Source of the DNA: Candidatus Blautia excrementipullorum
GTDB taxonomy: Bacteria > Bacillota > Clostridia > Lachnospirales > Lachnospiraceae
NCBI GenBank assembly: GCA_019118645.1
Contig: DWYN01000051.1
Coordinates: 1 to 51,965 of the forward strand
DNA: 51,965 nt
Reading direction: 5' to 3'
Shown here: positions 35,644-44,100 of the stretch, piece after piece
How the letters are laid out: each line of letters starts with the position of its first letter
Position numbering within the stretch: the stretch's first letter is position 1
Notes under the pieces: model-generated
What the model was told of the DNA's origin: nothing
What the model saw: the letters and a program-made list of their open reading frames with translations, nothing else
Databases searched by the model: none
Program-made: the position numbers and the translations under genes

Positions 35644-36765
35644 CTTCAGACTTTTGTACATCCACTCCCGGAACAGCGCATAAAGAACTGACACAAGAGG
35701 AATAAAAATCAGCATTCCCACAACGCCCATAAGACTTCCGCCGACCGTAACCGCCACAAGCACCCACACAGAGGGAAGTCCTACGGAGCCGCCCACCACA
35801 TGGGGATAAATCAGGTTTCCTTCAATCTGCTGCAGCACCAGGAACAGGATCAGAAACAGCAGAGCTTTCATGGGACTCACCAGAAGAATCAAAAGCGCGC
35901 TTATCACACAGCCGATAAAGGCTCCAAAAATCGGGATCAGCGCAGTAAAGGCAATCAGTACGCCCACCAGCATGGCGTAAGGGAATTTAAAGATTGTCAT
36001 TGTTACAAAAAACATGCTTCCCAGAATAACAGCCTCAATGCACTGGCCTGTCACAAACCGCGAAAAAGTATTGTTGGCCAGGGTGCACACATGAAGAAAA
36101 TAATCCACTGCATTCCGGGGAAACAATGCAAAGAGGGCTTTTTTTGCCTGCACCATCAGCTTCTCCTTCTGCACCAGGATATAGCAGGCAAATACAAAAC
36201 CGATACTTACATTAGCAGCAGTATTGACAATTCCCATCGTGACAGTAACTGTGGACGACAGAATATTATTTACCCCGTTCCGCAGCACCTGAAGGATGGA
36301 ATCCACCATCTTCTGAGGCTGCAGATCCAGAGAATTCGCCCACTCTACAATCGCGGAATTCTGCTGGAATGTACTGTCAATCCATCTCTGAAGATTCTGA
36401 ATTCCTGTCTCAATTCCCTTTCCCAGCCCCATGGCGGTTCTTCCAAGCTCCGGAATGACTACGAATCCTACGATCATGATGATCAGAGCAACGAGGAGGA
36501 TGGAAAGAATAAGGCTCAGCGGACGCGCCAGCTTCTCTGCTGTCTTACTTTTTTGGGCTTTTCCCTTTCCAAAAAGATTCCTCTCTATAAAACTCATCGG
36601 CACATTCAGTACAAAGGCAATGCCGCCGCCCAGAATAAAAGGAAACACAAGACCAATTGCAGATGCAAGAACATCCAGCACAACGTTTATGTTCTGCAGC
36701 CCCACATACAGCAGAACAGTAAACAGGATCAGCAGCATAATGTTTTTCATATTCTTTTTGTCCAA
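35623..36765 (-). CDS. AI-2E family transporter
   Basis: The product has about eight membrane segments and the AI-2E family signature near the C-terminus (LLFLILFLVLQQIEGNLIYP, then GLPSVWVLVAVTVGG). The family includes TqsA-type exporters and Na+/H+ antiporters; the substrate is unknown. The frame is open far upstream through non-coding DNA. AGGAGG lies 12 bases before TTG 36765 (380 residues), which I prefer; ATG 36750 is five codons later but far from the ribosome binding site. The stop is within the terminator shared with argG. Confidence 0.85.
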   Translation of the reverse strand: MDKKNMKNIMLLILFTVLLYVGLQNINVVLDVLASAIGLVFPFILGGGIAFVLNVPMSFIERNLFGKGKAQKSKTAEKLARPLSLILSILLVALIIMIVGFVVIPELGRTAMGLGKGIETGIQNLQRWIDSTFQQNSAIVEWANSLDLQPQKMVDSILQVLRNGVNNILSSTVTVTMGIVNTAANVSIGFVFACYILVQKEKLMVQAKKALFALFPRNAVDYFLHVCTLANNTFSRFVTGQCIEAVILGSMFFVTMTIFKFPYAMLVGVLIAFTALIPIFGAFIGCVISALLILLVSPMKALLFLILFLVLQQIEGNLIYPHVVGGSVGLPSVWVLVAVTVGGSLMGVVGMLIFIPLVSVLYALFREWMYKSLKKKGVRV

Positions 36766-36793
36766 TTCCGTCAGACACCTCCTGATTGCAATG

Positions 36794-36856
36794 GGACACA
36801 CTTCGTGTCCGCTTCTCTTTGTTAATATCAGACATTCTATCATGAAAGCCGGCTTT
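36794..36856 (-). promoter_or_regulatory. Leader elements of the AI-2E-type gene
   Basis: A GGACAC/GTGTCC hairpin (36794-36810) lies just upstream of AGGAGG, and a perfect 12-base palindrome AAAGCCGGCTTT (36845-36856) lies next to an extended -10-like TGATAGAAT. Both could be operator sites. The rest of 36857-36985 shows nothing recognisable. Confidence 0.35.
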
Positions 36857-36985
36857 TCGCCAGTATATTTCCTGTTTTTTCCTGTACTTCCGTCAAGTCT
36901 TTTGCGCATTTGTTTTTTCACGAAAACGGGTTCTCTGGCTGTTATTATTCCCCTCAGCAAACAAATCAGACATATTTGGAACCGA

Positions 36986-37032
36986 TTGACAGATAAAAGC
37001 AGGCTCCCTATAATAAACTTACGGAATACCGT
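36986..37032 (+). promoter_or_regulatory. Consensus sigma-A promoter of guanine deaminase
   Basis: TTGACA (36986-36991) and TATAAT (37009-37014) are both perfect, 17 bases apart. A small inverted repeat ACGG-AATA-CCGT (37021-37032) lies at the predicted transcription start. The leader of about 50 bases is too short for a purine riboswitch. Confidence 0.9.
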
Positions 37033-37069
37033 GAAAATAAAAATACTACCAGGAATGAAGGTGAACTGT

Positions 37070-38353
37070 ATGAAAAACAACTCAACCTTTGCCCTGAGGG
37101 GCAGTATCTGCTACAGTCTTGACGCAGAAACTCTTGCCGCAGAGGAACATGCCTATGTGGTCTGCGAAAACGGCGTCTGCGCCGGCGTTTTTCAGGAACT
37201 TCCCTCCCGTTTTCAGGGAATCCCCTGCACGGATACCGGAAGCTCCATAATCATTCCGGGGCTTACGGATCTGCATCTCCACGCACCCCAGTACAGCCTC
37301 CGCGGCACAAAAATGGATCTTGAGCTCCTGGACTGGCTGAATGCCGTTGCTTTTCCCGAAGAAACAAAGTACTCTGATCTGACCTATGCCGAACAGGCTT
37401 ACCGCATTTTTACGGAAGATCTGAAGAAAAGCCCCACCACCAGAGCCTGCATCTTCGGTACGCTTCACGTAAAGGCGACAGAACTTCTTATGGATCTTAC
37501 GGAAGAGACAGGGATCAAAGCATATATAGGAAAAGTAAACATGGACCGGAACGGCCCGGCAGAGCTGCAGGAGGCGGATGCGCAGGCCTCTTCTCAGGCA
37601 ACCGTTCAGTGGCTTACAGATATTTCCGGAAAATATGAAAATGTAAAGCCGATTCTGACTCCCCGTTTCATCCCGTCCTGTTCAGATGAACTGATGGGTG
37701 AGCTTTCCGATATCCAGAAGAAATATCGTCTTCCGGTTCAGTCCCACCTGTCCGAAAATCCCGGAGAAACCCTCTGGGTGCAGGAACTTTGTCCCGATTC
37801 ATCTTTCTACGGGGATGCCTATGACCGTTTCGGACTTTTTGGCGGAGACAGCTGCCCCACGATTATGGCGCACTGCGTTTATTCTTCTGACCGGGAAATC
37901 GCTCTTATGAAAAAACGGGGCGTGTATGTGGCGCACTGTCCTCAGTCCAATATGAATCTATCTTCCGGCATCGCTCCTGCAAGAAAATTTCTCGATCAGG
38001 GACTTCACACAGGACTTGGCACAGATATCGCCGGCGGCCATACGCTCTCCATGTTCAGGGCCATCGCGGATGCGGTCCAGGTTTCCAAGCTTCACTGGCG
38101 TCTGATGGAGGAATCCCAAAAAGCCCTGACATTTGCCGAAGCCTTTTATATGGCTACCATCGGCGGCGGCAGCTTTTTCGGCAAAGCCGGCAGCTTTCTG
38201 CCAGGGTACGAGTTTGACGCACTGATTCTGGATGACAGTCTGTTCCCTCACCCCCAGCCTTTGTCTGTACCGGAGCGCCTGGAAAGACTGACTTATCTTG
38301 GGGGCGACCAGTGCGTAACCGGAAAGTATGTCTCCGGAAGAAAAATCTTCTGA
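37070..38353 (+). CDS. guaD: Guanine deaminase
   Basis: The 427-residue product is an amidohydrolase with the metal motif LHLHAPQYSL, the His/Glu segment VQSHLSENPGE, MAHCVYSS and the Asp in GLGTDIAGGHTLSM. The HAPQ signature is typical of guanine deaminase, which converts guanine to xanthine in purine salvage or catabolism. The start is ATG 37070 with AAGGTG upstream; the frame is open far upstream but that part is antisense to the AI-2E-type gene. It follows a fully consensus promoter. Confidence 0.92.
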   Translation: MKNNSTFALRGSICYSLDAETLAAEEHAYVVCENGVCAGVFQELPSRFQGIPCTDTGSSIIIPGLTDLHLHAPQYSLRGTKMDLELLDWLNAVAFPEETKYSDLTYAEQAYRIFTEDLKKSPTTRACIFGTLHVKATELLMDLTEETGIKAYIGKVNMDRNGPAELQEADAQASSQATVQWLTDISGKYENVKPILTPRFIPSCSDELMGELSDIQKKYRLPVQSHLSENPGETLWVQELCPDSSFYGDAYDRFGLFGGDSCPTIMAHCVYSSDREIALMKKRGVYVAHCPQSNMNLSSGIAPARKFLDQGLHTGLGTDIAGGHTLSMFRAIADAVQVSKLHWRLMEESQKALTFAEAFYMATIGGGSFFGKAGSFLPGYEFDALILDDSLFPHPQPLSVPERLERLTYLGGDQCVTGKYVSGRKIF

Positions 38354-38464
38354 AAAATACCGACAGCTTTTTTACCTCTTCACGATATACTTCTTGTATC
38401 CTGAAAAATACAACTTTCCTCAAAATATCGGTCATTTTCGCTTTTATCCATTACTCTGATGCAG

Positions 38465-38506
38465 TATAATAGGATAGTTGGAACCGGAGATAATTCCGGT
38501 TCCAAC
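38465..38506 (+). promoter_or_regulatory. TATAAT box and perfect 12-bp hairpin before the EamA gene
   Basis: TATAAT (38465-38470) has only a weak -35. A perfect stem GTTGGAACCGGA/TCCGGTTCCAAC (38477-38488, 38495-38506) with a six-base loop begins at the predicted transcription start, so it is either a 5' RNA stem-loop or an operator. There is no T-run. Confidence 0.6.
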
Positions 38507-38545
38507 AGCGATAAACCAACATATGGACGAAGGGGAAAGAAAGAT

Positions 38546-39475
38546 ATGGAAAAATCACAGATCAAACTGAAAAATTCTCTGCTTCTGCTTCTCACAGCGA
38601 CCATCTGGGGCGTAGCCTTTGTGGCCCAGAGCGTCAGTATGGACTATGTGGGAAGTTTCACATTTAATGCAGTCCGAAATCTGATCGGAGCGGTTGTACT
38701 GCTTCCGGTCATCTGGTTTCTGAACAGAAACAAAAGTGAAAAGCCGATGCCCGCTCATCTGAAACGCGAGAGCCGCCGCACACTGATCACCGGAGGCGTT
38801 GCCTGCGGAGTTCTTCTCTGCCTGGCAAGCAACTTCCAGCAGATGGGCATCAAATATACTACGGTGGGAAAAGCGGGCTTTATCACTGCCTGTTATATTG
38901 TCATTGTTCCGGTTATCGGCCTGTTTCTGAAAAAATCCTGCGGCCCCTTTATCTGGGCTGCCGTTGTTCTGGCGCTGATCGGGCTGTATCTTCTCTGTAT
39001 TCAGGATGGGCTTTCCATCGGAAAGGGCGATCTTCTTGTACTGATCTGTTCCCTGCTGTTCTCTCTGCACATTCTGGTGATTGACCATTTTTCACCGCTG
39101 ACAGACGGAGTAAAAATGTCCTGTATCCAGTTTCTGGTCTGCGGCATACTTTCCGGCATTCCGGCTCTGCTTTTTGAAAATCCGAATTTGTCCGGAATTC
39201 TGGATGCCTGGGTTCCGATTCTTTATGCCGGCGTCATGTCCTGCGGAGTAGCCTATACACTGCAGATCGTCGGTCAGAAGGGAATGAATCCGACCGTCGC
39301 TTCCCTTATACTCAGTCTGGAGTCCTGCATCTCCGTAATTGCCGGATGGCTGATTCTTGGACAGCGTATGAGTTCCAGGGAGCTGATCGGATGCATCATT
39401 ATGTTCTGTGCCATTATTCTTGCACAGCTTCCTCAGAAAAAAGCCCCCGGGTACGAGCCGCAGAGCGAAGGATAA
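38546..39475 (+). CDS. EamA/DMT family transporter
   Basis: The 309-residue product has ten hydrophobic segments in two EamA repeats (starting WGVAFVAQSVS near 22 and GDLLVLICSLLFSLHILVID in the second half, the latter with GVAYTLQIVGQK near 235). It is a drug/metabolite exporter-type protein; the substrate is unknown. A GAAGGGGAAAG segment lies before ATG 38546. It follows guaD on the same strand but has its own promoter-like element and hairpin. Confidence 0.88.
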   Translation: MEKSQIKLKNSLLLLLTATIWGVAFVAQSVSMDYVGSFTFNAVRNLIGAVVLLPVIWFLNRNKSEKPMPAHLKRESRRTLITGGVACGVLLCLASNFQQMGIKYTTVGKAGFITACYIVIVPVIGLFLKKSCGPFIWAAVVLALIGLYLLCIQDGLSIGKGDLLVLICSLLFSLHILVIDHFSPLTDGVKMSCIQFLVCGILSGIPALLFENPNLSGILDAWVPILYAGVMSCGVAYTLQIVGQKGMNPTVASLILSLESCISVIAGWLILGQRMSSRELIGCIIMFCAIILAQLPQKKAPGYEPQSEG

Positions 39476-39534
39476 TTCAGCCGCTGTTTTCAAAAAGCGC
39501 TGCGCCGCGGGCACTGCTCACTGCGGCCGAAAAG

Positions 39535-39575
39535 AAGAGCCCCTGCTCCGCCAACGGCGGAACAGAGGCTCTTTC
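39535..39575 (+). terminator. Shared terminator of EamA and DtxR-family genes
   Basis: AAGAGCC/GGCTCTT outer arms and TCCGCC/GGCGGA inner arms form a long interrupted stem, with T-rich bases on both sides. It separates two convergent genes. Confidence 0.75.
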
Positions 39576-39585
39576 TTACAAAAGA

Positions 39586-39963
39586 TTACTCTATCTCTCC
39601 CTTTTCCCTGAGATGCTGCTTAATCTTCTCAAAACTTTCAGGGCTGATGTCGTGCTCCATCTTGCAGGCATCCGCTCTGGCAATTTCCGGCGGAACTCCC
39701 AGTGCCTCCAGCATTTTTGTGAGAACTGTATGGCGTTCATAAATTCTATTGGCGATTTCAAATCCCTTTTCCAAAAGTGTCACCGTACCATACCGGTCCA
39801 TAGCGATATAGCCGTCTTCTCTCAGAAGCTTCATCGCATGACTGACACTGGGCTTGGAGACCCCGAGTCTTGCGGCAATATCCACAGAGCGTACCCCGCC
39901 GCCCTTCTGGGACAAAACAAGGATCGATTCCAGATAATCCTCTGCCGATTCTCTAATCTGCAT
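39586..39963 (-). CDS. DtxR-family metalloregulator, iron-type ligands
   Basis: The 125-residue product has an N-terminal winged helix (DIAARLGVSKPSVSHAMKLL) and the dimerisation/metal domain, without the SH3-like C-terminal domain, so its length is that of MntR. However, the metal motif is ACKMEH, with Cys-x-x-Glu-His as in DtxR/IdeR, where MntR has Glu in place of Cys. This suggests iron sensing. GGGAGG seven bases before ATG 39963 fixes the start. It may control the feo operon 10 kb away, whose promoter has a suitable inverted repeat. Confidence 0.9.
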   Translation of the reverse strand: MQIRESAEDYLESILVLSQKGGGVRSVDIAARLGVSKPSVSHAMKLLREDGYIAMDRYGTVTLLEKGFEIANRIYERHTVLTKMLEALGVPPEIARADACKMEHDISPESFEKIKQHLREKGEIE

Positions 39964-40035
39964 AACAATACCTCCCATTTTTCCTATTTTATCACGGAAT
40001 TATATTTTTTCAACTTGCCAGAAACATCCGTTCTC

Positions 40036-40773
40036 CTACTTGTCATCCCCGGTAAGACGAAGTGTATCCCTGATCTCCTCTGCATCCATGTCCAAGATAA
40101 TCGCCAGCTCATTGATGCTGAAAGCACTCTCTCCGTCTTCCTCATCGTCCGAAAGCTCACGGACGGCCTTTTCCAGTTTTTCCACTCTGGCCACCAGACT
40201 GTCGTCCGCGAATTTCTGCTGTTGGTGTTCCTGACAGACTGCATCCAGGCCTCGTCTTACCTGATCCAGCAGCCACTTTCCGTCTCTGGTCTGATTTCCT
40301 GTGTTATTCAGCACCTGCAGAAGGCATAGATTTGCCTCCTGTATCAGATCCGGCAGAAAAATCTCTTCCACTTTCATCTCCGCAGCCAGCTCTGCCGCCG
40401 CTTTCATATACTGCGCAGCCAGCTGCCCGGCTGCTTCTCTGTCTCCATTGGCAGCCTGCCGGAAAAGGGCTTCCTCATCAACCTCCCCGATATCCGGCAA
40501 ATTCTGCAGATAATTCTTTAAATATTCCTTTTCTTCCCCGGTAAGCGGAACCCGTTTTCTTTCTTCTCTTTTTTCTTCTCCTGCCCCGATTTCCGCGCCT
40601 TCTATAGCAATTCCCTGGGACGCCAGAAATTTAAGCACGCCGGCAAGCTGCGTCTTATCCAGCCCGGCGTCTCCAAAAGTTTCCCTGATCTGTTCCGCCG
40701 TAAGACTATTGCCCCGGCGCCGGGCCAGAGACTGTATTTCTTTCAATTTTTCCTGAAATTCCTGGACATTCAT
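40036..40773 (-). CDS. Sigma-70-like protein without region 4
   Basis: The 245-residue product follows the order of a primary sigma factor but stops early. Residues 1-60 resemble region 1.1 (EFQEKLKEIQSLARRRGNSL, then LAGVLKFLASQGIAIEG). Residues 76-92 (LTGEEKEYLKNYL) resemble 1.2. Residues 101-157 resemble 2.1-2.2, including the core-binding motif DLIQEANLCLL. Residues 165-185 (KWLLDQVRRGLDAV) sit where 2.3-2.4 should be but lack the aromatic melting residues. Residues 194-242 resemble region 3 (ELAIILDMDAEEIRDTLRL). Regions 3.2 and 4 are missing. AAGGAG eight bases before ATG 40773 fixes the start. It may bind core polymerase without recognising a promoter; function not known. Confidence 0.75.
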   Translation of the reverse strand: MNVQEFQEKLKEIQSLARRRGNSLTAEQIRETFGDAGLDKTQLAGVLKFLASQGIAIEGAEIGAGEEKREERKRVPLTGEEKEYLKNYLQNLPDIGEVDEEALFRQAANGDREAAGQLAAQYMKAAAELAAEMKVEEIFLPDLIQEANLCLLQVLNNTGNQTRDGKWLLDQVRRGLDAVCQEHQQQKFADDSLVARVEKLEKAVRELSDDEEDGESAFSINELAIILDMDAEEIRDTLRLTGDDK

Positions 40774-40864
40774 TCTGTCTGCTCCTTTCTCTGACATCCA
40801 CAGACAGACTTTTTATTGTCCATGGAAAATACAAATCAATTCCAAGCATCAAATATGTATCCTT

Positions 40865-40893
40865 ATTGTATCATGAGTTTCGCTACTTTCCAA
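40865..40893 (-). promoter_or_regulatory. Promoter of the sigma-like gene
   Basis: TTGGAA (40893-40888) and TACAAT (40870-40865) are 17 bases apart on the minus strand, giving a leader of about 85 bases. This makes the sigma-like gene independent of the upstream small transcript. Confidence 0.55.
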
Positions 40894-40954
40894 ACAAAAC
40901 AGCTTCCCCAAAATGCATTTTCTTCTTTCATTTTCTCTCTGCAGATAAAACAGC

Positions 40955-41061
40955 ACAGTGAAAGACCCGATAGGGGAGCTATCGGGTCTTTCGAGGGGAG
41001 TATAAATAATTAAATAAGGGGTTATGTAAAAAAAATTTTTGAAGGGTAAATTCTTTTTACA
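40955..41061 (-). ncRNA. Candidate small RNA with C-rich motifs
   Basis: A transcript from the promoter at 41096-41068 would start near 41061 and reach a perfect 14-bp hairpin (40960-40992) after about 70 bases. It would have four C-rich segments (ACCCTTC, AACCCCTTA, ACTCCCCTCG and a CTCCC hairpin loop) that can pair with Shine-Dalgarno sequences, as in many Gram-positive regulatory RNAs. No open frame with a ribosome binding site is present. The 3' end lacks a classic T-run, so the end is uncertain; a leader RNA for the sigma-like gene is the alternative. Confidence 0.45.
40960..40992. repeat. Perfect 14-bp hairpin
   Basis: GAAAGACCCGATAG (40960-40973) and CTATCGGGTCTTTC (40979-40992) are perfect inverted arms with a five-base loop. 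No strong T-run follows on either strand. Confidence 0.9.
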
Positions 41062-41067
41062 GATTTG

Positions 41068-41096
41068 ATTATAATATAAACCAGAGAAAAAAGCAA
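41068..41096 (-). promoter_or_regulatory. Promoter directly downstream of the EndoQ-UvrD gene
   Basis: TTGCTT (41096-41091) and TATAAT (41073-41068) are 17 bases apart on the minus strand, starting 25 bases after the stop of the large helicase gene. Confidence 0.65.
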
Positions 41097-41120
41097 TAAG
41101 ATTTTTTCCATTTCCAGGCA

Positions 41121-44100
41121 TTATGACAAAAAATCAAACAGGCTCATCTGTACCCCTGTTTCTGCATTTTTCTCTCTTCCTGCTCTTTCCCGTTTCACTG
41201 ATTTTTCGTCCAGTTCTGCCAGAAAAGGCGAGGGATCTTTTGTATAAGTAATAATCAGTTCTTCCTTCGCCCTGGTCATTCCCACATAGAACAGGCGGCG
41301 TTCTTCCTCCATATCCGAAGGATATTTTCCGTTTTCCAGCGGAAGTTCCCCTTTTCCCGCTCCGTAGAGAATAACCGCCGGAAACTCAAGTCCTTTAGAG
41401 CCATGAAGAGTCATCAGCTGCACCGCATCCGCGGATAGGGTTCTTCCATTGCATCGTTTCAGATCCCCCTCTTCTCCCAGAAGGAGCTCTTCAAGAAATT
41501 CCGGCATCTTTTTATATAAAACGGCCATTCCGATAAGATTCTTCAGATTTTCATCTTCTGCTTGATTTAAATCCCCTGCCCACTCATCCAGAAGTTTTTT
41601 CGGCGCTGTTTTTTCCCATTTCGGGCCAAACTTTTCCGCCTCCTGCATGTAGATGCCGCGGGCAATTTCCGGATCCAGCGAACCCCAGAGCATTTTTAAA
41701 GCCTCCGCTCTGCAGGCTTCATCCTCCGGATGTATCAGGGACAGGAAAAAGCGGATGGTTCCGCGAACCAGCGGCGTCTCCAGAAAGTCCTCTCTTCCGT
41801 TTACTACATAGGGAATTCCTTCCTGGCTCAGCGTTTTTTCCAGCAGCCGCGCCTGATAATGTGTCCTGTAAAGAACAGCAATATCTCTGAAGCTTCTAGT
41901 TTTTCCTCCCTCCCTTTCCCGTGTCTGGCCCTCAACATCCAGCATATCGATTCCTCCGATCAGCCTAGTGATCTCCTTTGCGGCAAAAACAGCCTCTCCC
42001 ATTTTAGAGGAAGCCTCCACAATTCTCACCGGAATTCCTTCCCCCAGATGAGAATGGAGCGTTCTCTGATACCCTCCGTTATGGCAGATCACACTTAAAG
42101 CCTCCTGGAGAACTTTTCCCGTGCTTCTGTAATTCTCTGTAAGCGTAATTACCTTCATATCCGGAAAATCTCCCTTCATACGGGAAAAGCATCCGGCATC
42201 AGCGCCCCTGAATCCATAGATGGACTGATCCGGATCTCCGATTGCAAACAATTCTCTGCCATTCCTGTTCCAGGCTGCCACCAGCCTGTACTGAAGCGGA
42301 CTGATATCCTGAAATTCATCCACCAGGACATAACGGAATCTTTTTTTCAGCTCCTCAGGAAGAGGTTCCTCATTTTCAAAAAGAGACAAGGTTTCCAGCA
42401 GAAGATCGTCAAAATCATATCTTCCCGAACCGCGCATAAGCTGCCGGTATGCCTTCAGCGCTTCATCCGGGATTTCACATTCAGTGTCTCCGTCTCCTGT
42501 TTTCCAGACAGATACTGCCTGAAGGAATTTTCCCGAAGAAACAGAAAGGCCGTATTCCCGGCAGACAGCTTCGGCCCACTCTCTCTTATCCGCTTCCTGG
42601 GCAATATAGACTGTTCTTCCCGTTTTTTCCAGAATCTCCATACAGATTGCATGAAAGGTTCCAATATGCAGCCTTGAAATATTCCGGCCGCCTCCCAGCA
42701 CAGCCGCCAGTCTCTCTTTCATCTCTTTTGCGGCAAGATTTGTAAAAGTGACGGCCGTAATCTCCGAAGCCTTCACTTTTCTCGTCTCCAGAAGGTAACG
42801 GATGCGGGCGGTGAGCGTTTTCGTTTTTCCTGTGCCCGGGCCTGCGATAACGGCTACGGCACGGTCAAAAGCTTCCGCCGCCTGGCGCTGCTTTTCGTTC
42901 AGCTCCTCCTGCACAGTATTTTCTGCATTTCCGCCGTCTTCTCCGGCTTCTTTTCTGATTCTGTCCTGAGACTGCCGGTTCTCCTTAACAGAATTCTCCG
43001 CTCCGGCGGATTCTGCTCTGTTTTTTTCTGCCTTATTCTGCAGAGTTTCCTCCGGACAGCCTTTTCCGGTTACAGTATCTTCTGCGATACCCATCTCCTG
43101 AAAAAAGCTCATCTGTCCCCAAGGATTGGCAATCTCGTCGGGGTCAAAAAGACGGATCGTTCCATATTCCCCGTCAAATCCGGGATTTCTCTTCACTTCT
43201 CCCGCGCGCAGACGGCGGATTCCCTCTGCCGTCATATACCCGAAAGCTCTGCGGATATCCTCCTCCGGCACTTTCCGGAGAATTTCAAATTCAGAACCCA
43301 GACGGTCAAGCATGGCTTCATATTGTTCCTGCACTTTTTTGCTGGACGCCGACTTTCCCACAGAAGCCGCGATCACCTCAGGGAGAGGTACAAGGCTCTC
43401 AAAGGGTCTTCCATTTTTTCCCCTTATTCCCTCCGGTCTGTCTGCCAGCTGCACAATCCTGTGATCCACGCCAATGGTCAGCTTTCTTCCGCACACAGGA
43501 CATTTCCCCTGATATTGTTCTGCCTGGGCCGGGCTGAGGCAGATGTGGCATTTCCGGTGCCCGTCATAATGGTATTTTCCCTCCTCCGGAAAAAATTCAA
43601 TGGTCCCTTCCAGCCCTTCTCCCTGCTGTACAGCCTTTGAAACTCCCTCATAAGACAGATCGATGTCAAAAAGATTGGCCTCTCTTCCCAGTTTAGACGG
43701 AGAATGTGCGTCCGAATTGGAAATCAGATGGAAACGATCCAGAGCGGACCATCTCCAGTTCATGGGCGGATCTGAGGATAACCCTGTTTCCACAGCATGA
43801 ATATACGGGGTCAGATCCTCAAAGCACTCCTCTGCCGTATCAAATCCGGAAAAAGCTCCGAACAGAGAAAAATGGGGTGTCCAGATATGCGCCGGAATCA
43901 GAATTCCTTCCGGACAGATATCCAGCATAATCTCAAGAAGCTCCCGGCAGTCCAGGCCCAGAATCGGTCTTCCGTCGGAATGTATATTTCCAATGGTTTC
44001 CAGTTTTTTAGACAGTCTTTCCGCCTCTTCCAGTCCCGGCAGCAGAATTACATTGTGCACCTTGCGGGTTTTTCCGTTCTTTTTATAAATAGAACTGATT

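Noticed and set aside
36431-37069. Upstream extension of guanine deaminase by over 200 codons
   Set aside because: It runs antisense to the AI-2E-type gene and through a perfect promoter; the internal ATG has the ribosome binding site.
36992-37069. Purine riboswitch before guanine deaminase
   Set aside because: The leader is only about 50 bases and lacks the three-way junction sequence.
39346-40329. Plus-strand open frame of 327 codons
   Set aside because: It is antisense to the DtxR-family and sigma-like genes and has no family motifs.
40960-40992. Canonical intrinsic terminator
   Set aside because: The stem is perfect but no T-run follows on either strand, so it is listed as a hairpin only.
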